A DNA stretch of 64,000 nucleotides. It comes from Paenibacillus hamazuiensis (GTDB lineage: Bacteria; Bacillota; Bacilli; Paenibacillales; NBRC-103111). Position numbers and translations under genes: made by a program. Shown here in pieces: positions 24,535-32,753 of the stretch. The notes beneath the pieces were generated by a model. The model saw only the letters and a list, made by a program, of their open reading frames with translations. It did no database searches and was not told the DNA's origin. The stretch lies in assembly GCF_023276405.1 (NCBI RefSeq), contig NZ_JALRMO010000001.1:1984001-2048000 (forward strand), given 5' to 3'. Each line of letters starts with the position of its first letter. Positions within the stretch are counted from its first letter, which is position 1.

Positions 24535-25521
24535 GAAGATGATTTTATATATGATATAGGACAGCACGATGCTGATCGGAATGGTAATGACCCAGGTCAT
24601 TACCATTTTTGTTACGACCGACCATTTGACGTCGTAAAACCTCATGACGCTTCCTGTGCCGATGATCGATGAGGAAATGACGTGTGTGGTGGACAATGGC
24701 ATGCCCATGGCGGTGGACGTTTGGATAACGATCGACGAGTTCAAATCCGAAGCGAAGCCGTTGATCGGTTCGATCTTGATCAGCTTTTTGCTCACCGTAT
24801 TGATGATCCGCCATCCGCCGATCGACGTTCCAAGCCCCATAGCCGTAGCAGCAAGCAGTTTAACCCATAAGGGGACCTGCAGATCTTGCTGGACGCCGGT
24901 GGCGACCAGCGCGAATACGATGACGCCCATCGCCTTTTGCGCGTCATTGCCGCCGTGCGAGAAGGACAGGAGGCCCGCTGAAAAAATTTGCAGCGTGCGG
25001 AACACCCTGTTCAGCTTGGAGCGGGAGCTGTTGCCTCCGCTGATGATAAGCAGCTTGATGATCCACATGATGACGAAGCCGGTACCGAACGCGACAATCG
25101 GAGACAAAATCAATATTTCGATGATTTCAATAAATCCCTTCCAATTGACGAAATCGACTCCGGCGCCGGCGATGACGGCGCCTGCCAGAGATCCGATCAA
25201 CGTGTGTGAGGAGGATGAAGGAATTCCGAAATACCATGTCAACAGGTTCCAAATAATCGCAGCGAGCAGGGCTGCAATAACGATTGGCATACCGTTCGGA
25301 ATATTGGCCGGGTTCGCAATTTTCCCGCCGACCGTCTTGGCGACCTCCGAGGAAAATACAGCGCCGACGAAGTTAAGGATGGCCGCTCCGAACACCGCGA
25401 CTCTCGGCGATAAGGCGCGGGTGGAAATCGACGTTGCAATGGCATTCGCCGTATCGTGAAACCCGTTGATGAAATCGAAGAGCAGCGCCAGTATGACAAT
25501 AAATACAAGTAGGGTAAGCAT
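24520..25521 (-). CDS. pit: Low-affinity inorganic phosphate transporter, PiT family
   Basis: The 333-residue membrane protein has about ten hydrophobic segments and both halves of the PiT signature: GFHDTANAIATSISTRALSP near residue 20-40 and SFSHGGNDAQKAMGV in the second half. These proteins move phosphate (often as a metal complex) with a cation. The start at 25521 follows AGGAGGAAACC; a start 7 codons earlier lacks this spacing. The DUF47 gene lies 24 bases upstream in the same direction, a common pairing. Confidence 0.93.
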   Translation of the reverse strand: MLTLLVFIVILALLFDFINGFHDTANAIATSISTRALSPRVAVFGAAILNFVGAVFSSEVAKTVGGKIANPANIPNGMPIVIAALLAAIIWNLLTWYFGIPSSSSHTLIGSLAGAVIAGAGVDFVNWKGFIEIIEILILSPIVAFGTGFVIMWIIKLLIISGGNSSRSKLNRVFRTLQIFSAGLLSFSHGGNDAQKAMGVIVFALVATGVQQDLQVPLWVKLLAATAMGLGTSIGGWRIINTVSKKLIKIEPINGFASDLNSSIVIQTSTAMGMPLSTTHVISSSIIGTGSVMRFYDVKWSVVTKMVMTWVITIPISIVLSYIIYKIIFGLFY

Positions 25522-25545
25522 GGTTTCCTCCTGATCTAACAACCC

Positions 25546-26166
25546 TTAAGAATAGCGGAGCACGACACTCTCCAAGATGTTCGCGACATCCTCGCACGCG
25601 TCGGTTGTTTGTTCCAGACGCTCGTATATCTCTTTCAGCTTAAAATCGTGATAAGGGTCTGTCGGGTGGAGGAAAATTTGCCTGATGCCTTCCCTCATAA
25701 GCGTATCGCCTTCGTTTTCAAGACTGTTGATTTGCACCGTATGCTCGGTGAGCTGCATGTACTTTTTGCGGGCAAGCAGCTTGAAAGCGTCCAAAATGTG
25801 TTGGCACGACTGGACGATGACGGCGGAGAAATCTTTCATAAACTTGTCGGTTTTTTGTACGTTCATATAATCGAAACGGGCGATCGTCGCTTCAATTCCG
25901 TCCATCACGTCGTCCAATTTGGAGGCGAGCTCGAGAATATCCTCGCGGTCAAGCGGAGTAATAAACGTCTTGTTCAAGCCTTTGAAGATTTGATGCGTTA
26001 TCTGGTCTCCCCTATGCTCCAGGTCTTTCAGCTCGGGATAAAAGCTCGCCGGCGGCTTGTCCCCCATCATGGCGTTACGGAACATTTGCGCCCCCTCCAG
26101 CGTGTTTTCCGCTGATTTGATGAGAAGCAGCAGGAAATCGGTATCATTCTTTTTGGCAAAAAGCAC
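25546..26166 (-). CDS. DUF47/PhoU-like accessory protein for the Pit transporter
   Basis: The 206-residue all-helical protein belongs to the DUF47 family (YkaA/TIGR00153 type), distant kin of PhoU. Seen are LKDLEHRGDQITHQIFKGLN (acidic metal-binding helix), TPLDREDILELASKLDDVMD and a second ENEGDTLMREGIRQIF, typical of the paired PhoU-like motifs. It precedes the PiT gene and is presumed to regulate its activity. Translation starts at GTG with GGGGGG in front. Confidence 0.9.
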   Translation of the reverse strand: MLFAKKNDTDFLLLLIKSAENTLEGAQMFRNAMMGDKPPASFYPELKDLEHRGDQITHQIFKGLNKTFITPLDREDILELASKLDDVMDGIEATIARFDYMNVQKTDKFMKDFSAVIVQSCQHILDAFKLLARKKYMQLTEHTVQINSLENEGDTLMREGIRQIFLHPTDPYHDFKLKEIYERLEQTTDACEDVANILESVVLRYS

Positions 26167-26403
26167 TGGTTAACCCCCCGTTCATAATGTGAAAACTATG
26201 TAGAACCGTGCAGAAATTTACACAAAATTAAAAATACCATACCCGATCCCCGAAAAGCAATCCTAGTTTGCCCCTTTCAAATTATGTTCATGTGTGCCGC
26301 TTTATGAGGCTTGGAACATCGACTTTCTTGATTTTATGCGGTGGAAAAGGTACATTGAAAAGGGAGTTTTTCTACATATATGGAAGAAGGGATTTTGACC
26401 TTT

Positions 26404-27699
26404 ATGGCTAAAACGCTGATCACCAACGGATTATTTGTTACAATGAACGAAGACAAGCCGGTTATCTCCGGTTATATGGAGCTCGAAGATAACCGCATCA
26501 CGGCGATCGGGGAACAGGCTCCTCCATCGTTGGAAGGCTACAATGAAGTGATTGACGGGAAAGGCAAGCTGTATATGCCCGGCCTTGTCAACACGCACTG
26601 TCATGCGGCGATGTCGCTGCTGCGCGGGTACGGGGACGATATGGCGCTTCAAGTATGGCTGCAGGAAAAAATGTGGCCGATCGAGGGAAAGTTTACCGCA
26701 CATGATGTCAAATACGGCACGCTGCTGTCCATTTTGGAAATGGTCAAGGGCGGTACGACGACATTTGTCGATATGTACGACCATATGAACGAGGTGGCGC
26801 AGGCGGTGGAGCAGTCCGGCATGAGGGCCGTGCTGACCCGCGGCGTCATCGGGCTGTGTCCGCCGGAGGTACAGGACGCGAAGCTGAAGGAAGCGACGCA
26901 ATTCGCCAAAGACTGGAACGGCAAAGCGAACGGCCGCATTACGACGATGATGTCGCCGCACGCGCCGTATACGTGTCCGCCGGACTATATCGAGCGGATC
27001 GTCCAGGTTGCACACGAATTGAATCTGCCGATTCATACGCATATGTCGGAATCGTTGCGGGAAGTGCTTGACAATGAGCAGCAATACGGACTGCGTCCGG
27101 TCGCACATCTCGAAAAACTCGGCGTATTTTCCAGACCGACGCTTGTCGCACACGGGGTTCATTTGACCGACGAAGAGATTGCGATCTTGAAACGTTACGA
27201 TGTTCGCGTCTCGCATAATCCCGGCAGCAACCTGAAACTGGCAAGCGGAATCGCTCGCGTGACGGACCTGCGCCAAGCGGGTGTACTCGTTTCCTTGGGC
27301 ACGGACAGCTCGGCCAGCAACAATAACCTGGACATGTTCGAGGAAATGCGTCTCGCCGCACTTATCCATAAAGGGGTGTCCGGAGACCCGGTTGCTGTGC
27401 CCGCCGCGGAAGCTTTCAAGATGGGTACTTCGGAAGGCGCCAAATCGATTTGGCTTGAGGATGTGGGAATTCTCGCTCCGGGCATGAAAGCGGATTTTAT
27501 CGCCGTCGATATCGATCAGTCGCATTTTTATCCGAAAACGAACTACGTATCCCATATCGTCTATGCGGCTTCGGCTAAAGACGTGGTTGACGTTTGCATC
27601 GACGGCCGGTGGGTTGTACGCGGCGGCGAATGCTTGACTCTCGATGAAGAGCGCATTTTGCATGAAGCGCAAAAATGCTTTGAAAGGCTGACATCGTAA
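26404..27699 (+). CDS. mtaD: 5-methylthioadenosine / S-adenosylhomocysteine deaminase
   Basis: The 431-residue amidohydrolase has the TIM-barrel zinc site of the MtaD/SsnA-like deaminases: NTHCHAAMSLLRGYGDD (HxH), SPHAPYTC, HTHMSES, VAHGVHL and LGTDSSASNNN with the final Asp. It would deaminate methylthioadenosine and/or S-adenosylhomocysteine, linking to methionine salvage genes elsewhere in this window. Two in-frame starts exist (26380 and 26404). I choose 26404 because the family begins near MAKTLITNG and GAAGGG precedes it, but the other cannot be excluded. Confidence 0.87.
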   Translation: MAKTLITNGLFVTMNEDKPVISGYMELEDNRITAIGEQAPPSLEGYNEVIDGKGKLYMPGLVNTHCHAAMSLLRGYGDDMALQVWLQEKMWPIEGKFTAHDVKYGTLLSILEMVKGGTTTFVDMYDHMNEVAQAVEQSGMRAVLTRGVIGLCPPEVQDAKLKEATQFAKDWNGKANGRITTMMSPHAPYTCPPDYIERIVQVAHELNLPIHTHMSESLREVLDNEQQYGLRPVAHLEKLGVFSRPTLVAHGVHLTDEEIAILKRYDVRVSHNPGSNLKLASGIARVTDLRQAGVLVSLGTDSSASNNNLDMFEEMRLAALIHKGVSGDPVAVPAAEAFKMGTSEGAKSIWLEDVGILAPGMKADFIAVDIDQSHFYPKTNYVSHIVYAASAKDVVDVCIDGRWVVRGGECLTLDEERILHEAQKCFERLTS

Positions 27700-27712
27700 G
27701 GGGCTAACGGCC

Positions 27713-28204
27713 ATGAAACTTCGTTATAAAATTTTAATCGGGCTGAGTGTGGTTGTGGCCGCGATCGTATTTTTCGGTTTTAAGTTTCTCGCTTCCGTCG
27801 AAGAAAGCGAATGGAGCGTGCAGCGCCAGGCCGTCAAGGTCGCATATGAAAAAACGATTTTGGTAAAGCCTGTCAAGGTGGAGCGGTTTATTGGAAACAA
27901 GCAGTATACGATCATCCATGGGGAAGACAAAATCGGCCAGCCGATCATTGTCTGGGTTAGCGATGACGAAGTGATTACCGAAATGGCGTCCGACGGAGTA
28001 ACTGCAGACCAGGTGAAGGAGGCGGTGCTTGCGAAAAACCCGGACAGCACCGTTCTTCGCACCACTCCGGGCAAGCTTGGGGACAGGCTTGTTTGGGAAG
28101 CCTTCTACAAATATGAAAGTGAGCAAGGCTGGAAATATTTTTACGATTACTACGATTTCAAGGACGGCACGCTGATAGATACGTACAAGCTAAGCCTGCA
28201 ATAG
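27713..28204 (+). CDS. ypmB: DUF5590 family membrane-anchored protein, YpmB-like
   Basis: The 163-residue protein has one N-terminal membrane helix (about 6-26) and an extracytoplasmic part with two related alpha/beta units: AVKVAYEKTILVKPVKVERF near 45 and the later KYFYDYYDFKDGTLIDTYKL, typical of PepSY-like folds. Size and neighbourhood between dinG and asnS match YpmB. Function unknown. It follows mtaD by 13 bases. Confidence 0.8.
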   Translation: MKLRYKILIGLSVVVAAIVFFGFKFLASVEESEWSVQRQAVKVAYEKTILVKPVKVERFIGNKQYTIIHGEDKIGQPIIVWVSDDEVITEMASDGVTADQVKEAVLAKNPDSTVLRTTPGKLGDRLVWEAFYKYESEQGWKYFYDYYDFKDGTLIDTYKLSLQ

Positions 28205-28229
28205 CCGGACGGAACTGGGGAGGATGCGG

Positions 28230-29213
28230 ATGCGCAATTTTGTTGCTGTGACGGCCATCATATTTTTCATCATCGTATTAACCGCATGTGCCGGCGTGCC
28301 GGGTACGGGTCCGGCAGACGAAGCCGGGGCTTCGGGAACTTCGCCTGCTCCCTCATCCCCCCAATCTTCCCCAACCGATTCTTCGACGTTTCGTTTTGTC
28401 GTGATGGGGGACAGCCGCGGATCCGGCGACGCAATCGCGGAAGCGACGCTGCGCAAGCTGCTCGGCAAGGTGAAGGAGCTGTCCCCGCAGCCGGCTTTCC
28501 TTCTGTTTACCGGCGATCAGGTTAGAGGCAGCTCGGTGAACAGCGAACTGACGGAATGGAAACGGATTGTCAGCGATTATTTTCCATTGAATGTCGTCTA
28601 TCCGGCGTTAGGAAATCATGATTATGACGAAAAAGTGTTCAGCAAGCAGTTCGATTACTTGCCAAGCGACCAGCTTGCCGGCTACGGGAGAACCGTATAC
28701 TATTTCGATCACGGCGACTCCCGCTTTATCGTGCTTAATTCCAATCGGCAGGATGCGAAAAGGAAATTTATCGTCGACGGCGCGCAGCGCGATTGGCTGG
28801 AGAAGCTGCTGCAGACAGGCGATAAGAAACACATTTTCGTTTCCTTCCATATTCCGGCGTATCCGGGCAGCAGCCATTTCGGCAATTCGCTGGACGCGAA
28901 TCCCGGCGAACGTGACGCGTTATGGGCGATTTTGGACAAATACAACGTCAGCGCCGTTTTTGTCGGCCACGAACATAACTACAGCCGGCGCGAAGTCGAT
29001 TCTTCCTTTTATGCGGCATTCCGCAACAAAGTGCCGCAGCTGACGATCGGCGGCGCCGGCGCCCCGCTGTATACCGCCGTCAAGGACAAGAAAAACGTCG
29101 TTGTCGGCCCCAAGCCGGTGTACCATTATATGATCGTCGACGTCATGCCCGACAAAACGCAATTCAGCGTATACGATATTAACAACAACCAAATCGATAG
29201 CTTCGAACGCTAA
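28230..29213 (+). CDS. Calcineurin-like metallophosphoesterase lipoprotein
   Basis: The 327-residue protein has a signal peptide ending in a lipobox (VLTAC, Cys at about residue 20), then a Pro/Ser-rich linker (about 25-52) that holds the enzyme off the membrane. The binuclear metal phosphoesterase motifs are in order: VVMGDSRG (D-x-R variant of DxH), FTGDQVRG (GDxxxx), ALGNHDYD (GNHD), SFHIPAYP and FVGHEHNYSR (GHxH). The substrate is unknown. The start ATG 28230 is 6 bases after GGGGAGG; the ATG 6 bases upstream sits on top of that site. A terminator follows. Confidence 0.88.
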   Translation: MRNFVAVTAIIFFIIVLTACAGVPGTGPADEAGASGTSPAPSSPQSSPTDSSTFRFVVMGDSRGSGDAIAEATLRKLLGKVKELSPQPAFLLFTGDQVRGSSVNSELTEWKRIVSDYFPLNVVYPALGNHDYDEKVFSKQFDYLPSDQLAGYGRTVYYFDHGDSRFIVLNSNRQDAKRKFIVDGAQRDWLEKLLQTGDKKHIFVSFHIPAYPGSSHFGNSLDANPGERDALWAILDKYNVSAVFVGHEHNYSRREVDSSFYAAFRNKVPQLTIGGAGAPLYTAVKDKKNVVVGPKPVYHYMIVDVMPDKTQFSVYDINNNQIDSFER

Positions 29214-29243
29214 CCGGACCTCAGGTCCGGTTTGTTTGTTTTT
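29212..29243 (+). terminator. Intrinsic terminator after the phosphoesterase gene
   Basis: AACCGGACC, loop TCA, GGTCCGGTT, then TTGTTTGTTTTT. Confidence 0.85.
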
Positions 29244-29270
29244 GTTTGTCTTTTCGGGTATCGAAGTTGT

Positions 29271-29553
29271 AAAGCGGGGCGGCAGAAGATTCGGTGCACC
29301 TGCACCAATCCATGACGCCAATCGCGGGCCCGAGGCACGAATGAACTCTCCAAAGGATCACGCCAAACGTAAAGCGTGTCCGGCATTGGATTTTTTGCCT
29401 GAAAGCAAAAAATCCATGCCGGACAAACGCGAACCAGAAGCGAGCACTCCCGTGCTGCGGGCGGGTCCAGGGCGCCAAAGCGCCTTGAGGGCTTTGCGAA
29501 GCAAAGCCAGCTTCGAAAGCATGGGGTCCCCCTAGAGGGGGATTTAGGGGGGG
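29271..29553 (+). repeat. Structured intergenic repeat, copy 2
   Basis: This is the same element as at 24199-24476 and 36096-36371. H1 is at 29288-29310 (GATT, bulged C, GGTGCA, CC, TGCACC, AATC), a sequence unlike the other copies' H1 yet equally paired. H2 at 29378-29424 is a long stem (GTCCGGCAT, bulged T, GGATTTTTTGC) closed by its complement. The conserved GCGGGCCCGAGGCACG lies between them; the GGCTTTGC stem and the palindrome TCCCCCTAGAGGGGGA (about 29526-29541) close the element. It lies between the phosphoesterase terminator and the next gene. Confidence 0.85.
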
Positions 29554-29590
29554 CATCGGCAGATGGTACACATTACATTAGCCCAATTGC

Positions 29591-29630
29591 TATATCATAT
29601 GATATACTCGGAGTATACAAAATATGATAT
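29591..29630. promoter_or_regulatory. Palindromic AT-rich operator-like region
   Basis: A perfect 16-bp palindrome TATATCATATGATATA (29591-29606) is followed by a second direct copy of its half-site ATATGATAT at 29622-29630, 25 bases further on, and ATACT/AGTAT arms between them. It lies just before the ribosome site of the next gene. No good sigma-A -35/-10 pair fits around it. Confidence 0.45.
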
Positions 29631-29650
29631 CAGAAAGGGGGACGTTAGCT

Positions 29651-30184
29651 ATGAGGTTACGTCTCTTACCTGTCTTTATAAGCGTCTTTTTAAGTGCGAG
29701 CCTGCTGTTCGGAGGGTATTACGCATACCGCAGCATGGCAATGGAAAACCCGCTGAATGCTATCGTGACATCCGCTCCCGGTGTAGAAAGCGCCAATATG
29801 GATCTGTCCGGCAGCAAGGCGGTTATCGAACTGAAGCTCCGTCCTGATGCAAATCTTCGTGAAATTGTTCACAAAATCACGACGGACGGCGCTTCCATCA
29901 TCGGCCAGAAAGATGTGGAATTCCGCGTGACCGGCAATTCGACGCCGAAGCTGGATCAATGGTGGTCCAGCGTGCTGTTCGACGTCGCGCAGGCGATGGA
30001 AACGAAGCAGTACGCGCAAATTCCCAAAACGCTGCAGGAGCACGCGAAAAATATGAACGGGCTGCAAGTGTCGAGCGAAATGGACGAGAAAAATGTATAT
30101 ATCAGACTGACGGACGGTGATCAAAGCAAATTCGTCATTTTGCCGCGCACGCCTGCGAAGATCGGAGTGTGGCCAAATGAGTAA
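29651..30184 (+). CDS. Membrane-anchored extracytoplasmic protein of unknown family, partner of the FtsH-like protein
   Basis: The 177-residue protein has one N-terminal membrane helix (about 5-27) and an extracytoplasmic domain of about 145 residues with mixed alpha/beta pattern: NAIVTSAPGVESANMDLSG, a long KLDQWWSSVLFDVAQAMETK helix, and a closing KFVILPRTPAKIGVWP. I do not recognise the family. The gene overlaps the following FtsH-like gene by 8 bases, so the two are translated together. Start ATG 29651 follows AAAGGGGG. See the findings for a possible link to the missing outer domain of that protease. Confidence 0.75.
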   Translation: MRLRLLPVFISVFLSASLLFGGYYAYRSMAMENPLNAIVTSAPGVESANMDLSGSKAVIELKLRPDANLREIVHKITTDGASIIGQKDVEFRVTGNSTPKLDQWWSSVLFDVAQAMETKQYAQIPKTLQEHAKNMNGLQVSSEMDEKNVYIRLTDGDQSKFVILPRTPAKIGVWPNE

Positions 30185-31679
30185 GTACGGTAAAGAAATA
30201 TTGATAGGTACGATTCCAGTCGTTTTGTTGTTTTTGCTGTTCATCGGGGTGAATATCATCCCGGTTATTTTCATGACGGTATTGTTAGCTTCTCTTTTTT
30301 ACATGACTCGTATGCGCGGCGGAAATATGGGAATGGGCGGCGAACGCCGCGGCAAAGTGCGCACGCCGGCGTTTCTGACGTTCGATGAAATCGGCGGCCA
30401 GGACCGGGCTAAAAAAGAGCTGCGCGAAGCTCTGGACTTTCTGATCCGCTACGAGGAGATTCAGAAGCTGGGCATACGTCCGCTCAAAGGGATTTTGCTG
30501 ACCGGTCCTCCGGGCACGGGGAAAACGCTGATGGCCAAAGCCGCGGCGCATTACACGAATTCGGTTTTTATGGCGGCATCCGGAAGTGAGTTTGTCGAGA
30601 TGTACGTCGGCGTCGGTGCAAGCCGCATCCGCGACTTGTTCAAGGAAGCGCGAAACCGCGCCTCCAAAGAAAACAAAGACAGTGCGATCGTCTTCATCGA
30701 CGAAATCGACGTTATTGGCGGCAAGCGGGATGGCGGACAGCATCGCGAATACGATCAGACGCTCAACCAATTGCTCACCGAGATGGACGGAATTCATACG
30801 GCGGAAAGCCCTCGCATTCTCATCATGGCGGCAACCAACCGCAAGGAGATGCTGGACAGCGCACTGCTGCGGCCGGGCCGTTTCGACCGCCATATCGAGG
30901 TGGATCTGCCTGATAAAAAAGGGCGTCTGCATATTTTGAACATCCATGCGAAAAATAAACCGCTCGCCGAAGGCGTCAGCCTGGAGACGGTGGCGGAAGA
31001 AACGTTCGGCTTCTCCGGTGCCCAGCTGGAGAGCGTCATGAACGAGGCGGCGATTTATGCGATGCGCGATGATCTGGAAAGCATCGAGCAGCGCCACCTG
31101 TCGCTCGCCGTCGACAAAGTGATGATGGGCGAGCGAACCGACCGCGAATCGACGAAGGAAGAACGCGACCGTGTGGCGCTGCACGAACTGGGCCATGCGA
31201 TCGTAGCCGAAATCGTACGTCCCGGGTCGGTATCTCAGGTCGCGTTGAGCCCGCGGGGCAAGGCGCTCGGTTATGTGCGTCATAACCCGCAGCAGGATCA
31301 ATATCTGTACACGAAGGAGCATTTGCAGCAGCAGATCATGATCGCTCTCGGGGGGGCCGTGGCCGAGGAAATGTTTTACGGCGGCCGGAGCACCGGCTCC
31401 CGCAACGATTTCGAGCAGGCGCTTAATCTCGTACACACGATGATGGATTGCGGATTAACGAATCTCGGCATCATCGACCGGCAAATGGTGACGAAAGAAG
31501 AACTGATGAAGGAAAATGCGGCTATTCTGGAGCAGTTGACCGAGGAAACCCGCAAGGTGCTGGAACAGCACCGTTCGGTGTTCACGCAGTCGCTCGACAT
31601 CCTGATTCACGAGGAAGTATTGTCCGGCGAACAATTTCGCGAGCTTCTCGCGGGTTCGGAGCTGCCGCAGCCTGCATGA
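30177..31679 (+). CDS. Compact FtsH-like AAA+ zinc metalloprotease
   Basis: The 500-residue protein has the full FtsH core but a reduced N-terminus: two membrane helices (about 8-26 and 28-46) with almost no loop between them. The AAA module shows LTGPPGTGKT (Walker A, about 112-121), IVFIDEIDVIGGKRD (Walker B) and LLRPGRFDRHIEVDLPD (second region of homology). The peptidase M41 part has HELGH (zinc site) and the third ligand Asp in GSRNDFEQA. True FtsH is about 600-650 residues with an outer domain of 70-100 residues and a long C-terminal tail, both lacking here. It is therefore a paralogue, not the housekeeping FtsH. A terminator follows. Confidence 0.9.
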   Translation: MSKYGKEILIGTIPVVLLFLLFIGVNIIPVIFMTVLLASLFYMTRMRGGNMGMGGERRGKVRTPAFLTFDEIGGQDRAKKELREALDFLIRYEEIQKLGIRPLKGILLTGPPGTGKTLMAKAAAHYTNSVFMAASGSEFVEMYVGVGASRIRDLFKEARNRASKENKDSAIVFIDEIDVIGGKRDGGQHREYDQTLNQLLTEMDGIHTAESPRILIMAATNRKEMLDSALLRPGRFDRHIEVDLPDKKGRLHILNIHAKNKPLAEGVSLETVAEETFGFSGAQLESVMNEAAIYAMRDDLESIEQRHLSLAVDKVMMGERTDRESTKEERDRVALHELGHAIVAEIVRPGSVSQVALSPRGKALGYVRHNPQQDQYLYTKEHLQQQIMIALGGAVAEEMFYGGRSTGSRNDFEQALNLVHTMMDCGLTNLGIIDRQMVTKEELMKENAAILEQLTEETRKVLEQHRSVFTQSLDILIHEEVLSGEQFRELLAGSELPQPA

Positions 31680-31683
31680 TTCG

Positions 31684-31714
31684 ATCCAGTCCCTGTGGAG
31701 GGGCTGGATTTTTT
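31684..31714 (+). terminator. Intrinsic terminator after the FtsH-like gene
   Basis: ATCCAGTCCC and GGGGCTGGAT arms (one G.T pair), 6-base loop, then a run of T. Confidence 0.85.
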
Positions 31715-31877
31715 GCATGCATGGAAAAATGATTTTAAGCCACAAAAAAGTCGTTTGTGCGCCATATAAGGGTATGATATGATTAACAGTCAAATCGGGT
31801 TTTATCGTGTAAAATAAAAGATATATTCGCTTAAACTTGTTTATTTTGTCATTGTTAAAAGGCGGTGTAACGGACTT

Positions 31878-32753
31878 ATGACATTTAAAAAAATCGGCGT
31901 GCTCGGAGCGGGCACGATGGGGCAAGGCATTGCCGAAATGCTGGCTGCGAAAGGTCTCGAAGTATTTTTAACCGAGCGGACAATCGAAAAGCTGGATGCC
32001 GCTTGGGAAATGATCGAAAATAATCTGGACAAGCAGATGGAAAAATGGGCGATTACCGCGGCGGAGAAAAAGCTGATTTTGTCCCGCATACATAAGGTTA
32101 CATTTCTGGGCGACGTGTCGCTGTGCGATATGGTGATCGAAACGATCAGCGAAGATTTGGAGCAGAAAATGGAGCTGTTCCGGCAGCTCGATGCAATTTG
32201 CCCGCCGGATGTCATCATTGCCAGCAACACGTCCACCCTCAGTTTGACTGAGTTGGCGGCCGTTACAAACCGGCCGGAGCGAGTGATCGGTCTTCATTTT
32301 CTTCATCCTGTGTGGAAAATCGATCTGGTGGAAATCATCCGCGGCTTGAAAACGTCGGATCAGACATTCGAGGAAACGAAGCGTTTTGTTACCGAGACGA
32401 TTCAAAAGCACGGCATCCAGGTGTACGAGTCGCCGGGTTACGTGACGACGCGGCTCATCTGCACGCTCATCAACGAAGCGCTGCACGTTTTGTCGGAGCG
32501 GGTGGCGACGGCTGAAGATATCGACACGGCGATGCGCATCGGCTACGATTTTCATTACGGGCCGCTCGAAATGATCGACCGGTTCGGGCTTGATTCGGTG
32601 CTGGCCGCGATGGAACGTCTGTTCCGCGAATTCGGCGATATCAAATACCGGCCGGCACCGGTATTAAAGCAGATGGTCCGGGCAGGGCAGCTTGGCGTCA
32701 AGACAGGACAAGGCTTTTTCCGCTACAATAAGGACGGTGACCGGATATCATGA
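31878..32753 (+). CDS. 3-hydroxyacyl-CoA (hydroxybutyryl-CoA) dehydrogenase
   Basis: The 291-residue enzyme has the NAD-binding Rossmann motif GVLGAGTMGQGIAEM at residues 7-21, the catalytic region ASNTSTLSLTELAA and GLHFLHPV with the active His, and the C-terminal 3HCDH helical domain ending VKTGQGFFRYNKDG. It oxidises or makes 3-hydroxybutyryl-CoA (Hbd/MmgB type). Its stop overlaps the acetate kinase start (ATGA), suggesting joint use in acyl-CoA and acetate metabolism. Confidence 0.92.
   Translation: MTFKKIGVLGAGTMGQGIAEMLAAKGLEVFLTERTIEKLDAAWEMIENNLDKQMEKWAITAAEKKLILSRIHKVTFLGDVSLCDMVIETISEDLEQKMELFRQLDAICPPDVIIASNTSTLSLTELAAVTNRPERVIGLHFLHPVWKIDLVEIIRGLKTSDQTFEETKRFVTETIQKHGIQVYESPGYVTTRLICTLINEALHVLSERVATAEDIDTAMRIGYDFHYGPLEMIDRFGLDSVLAAMERLFREFGDIKYRPAPVLKQMVRAGQLGVKTGQGFFRYNKDGDRIS

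Noticed and set aside
24397-24672. 91-codon frame running from repeat copy 1 into the Pit gene on the opposite strand
   Set aside because: It crosses the Pit terminator and overlaps the transporter antisense; no ribosome site or domain.
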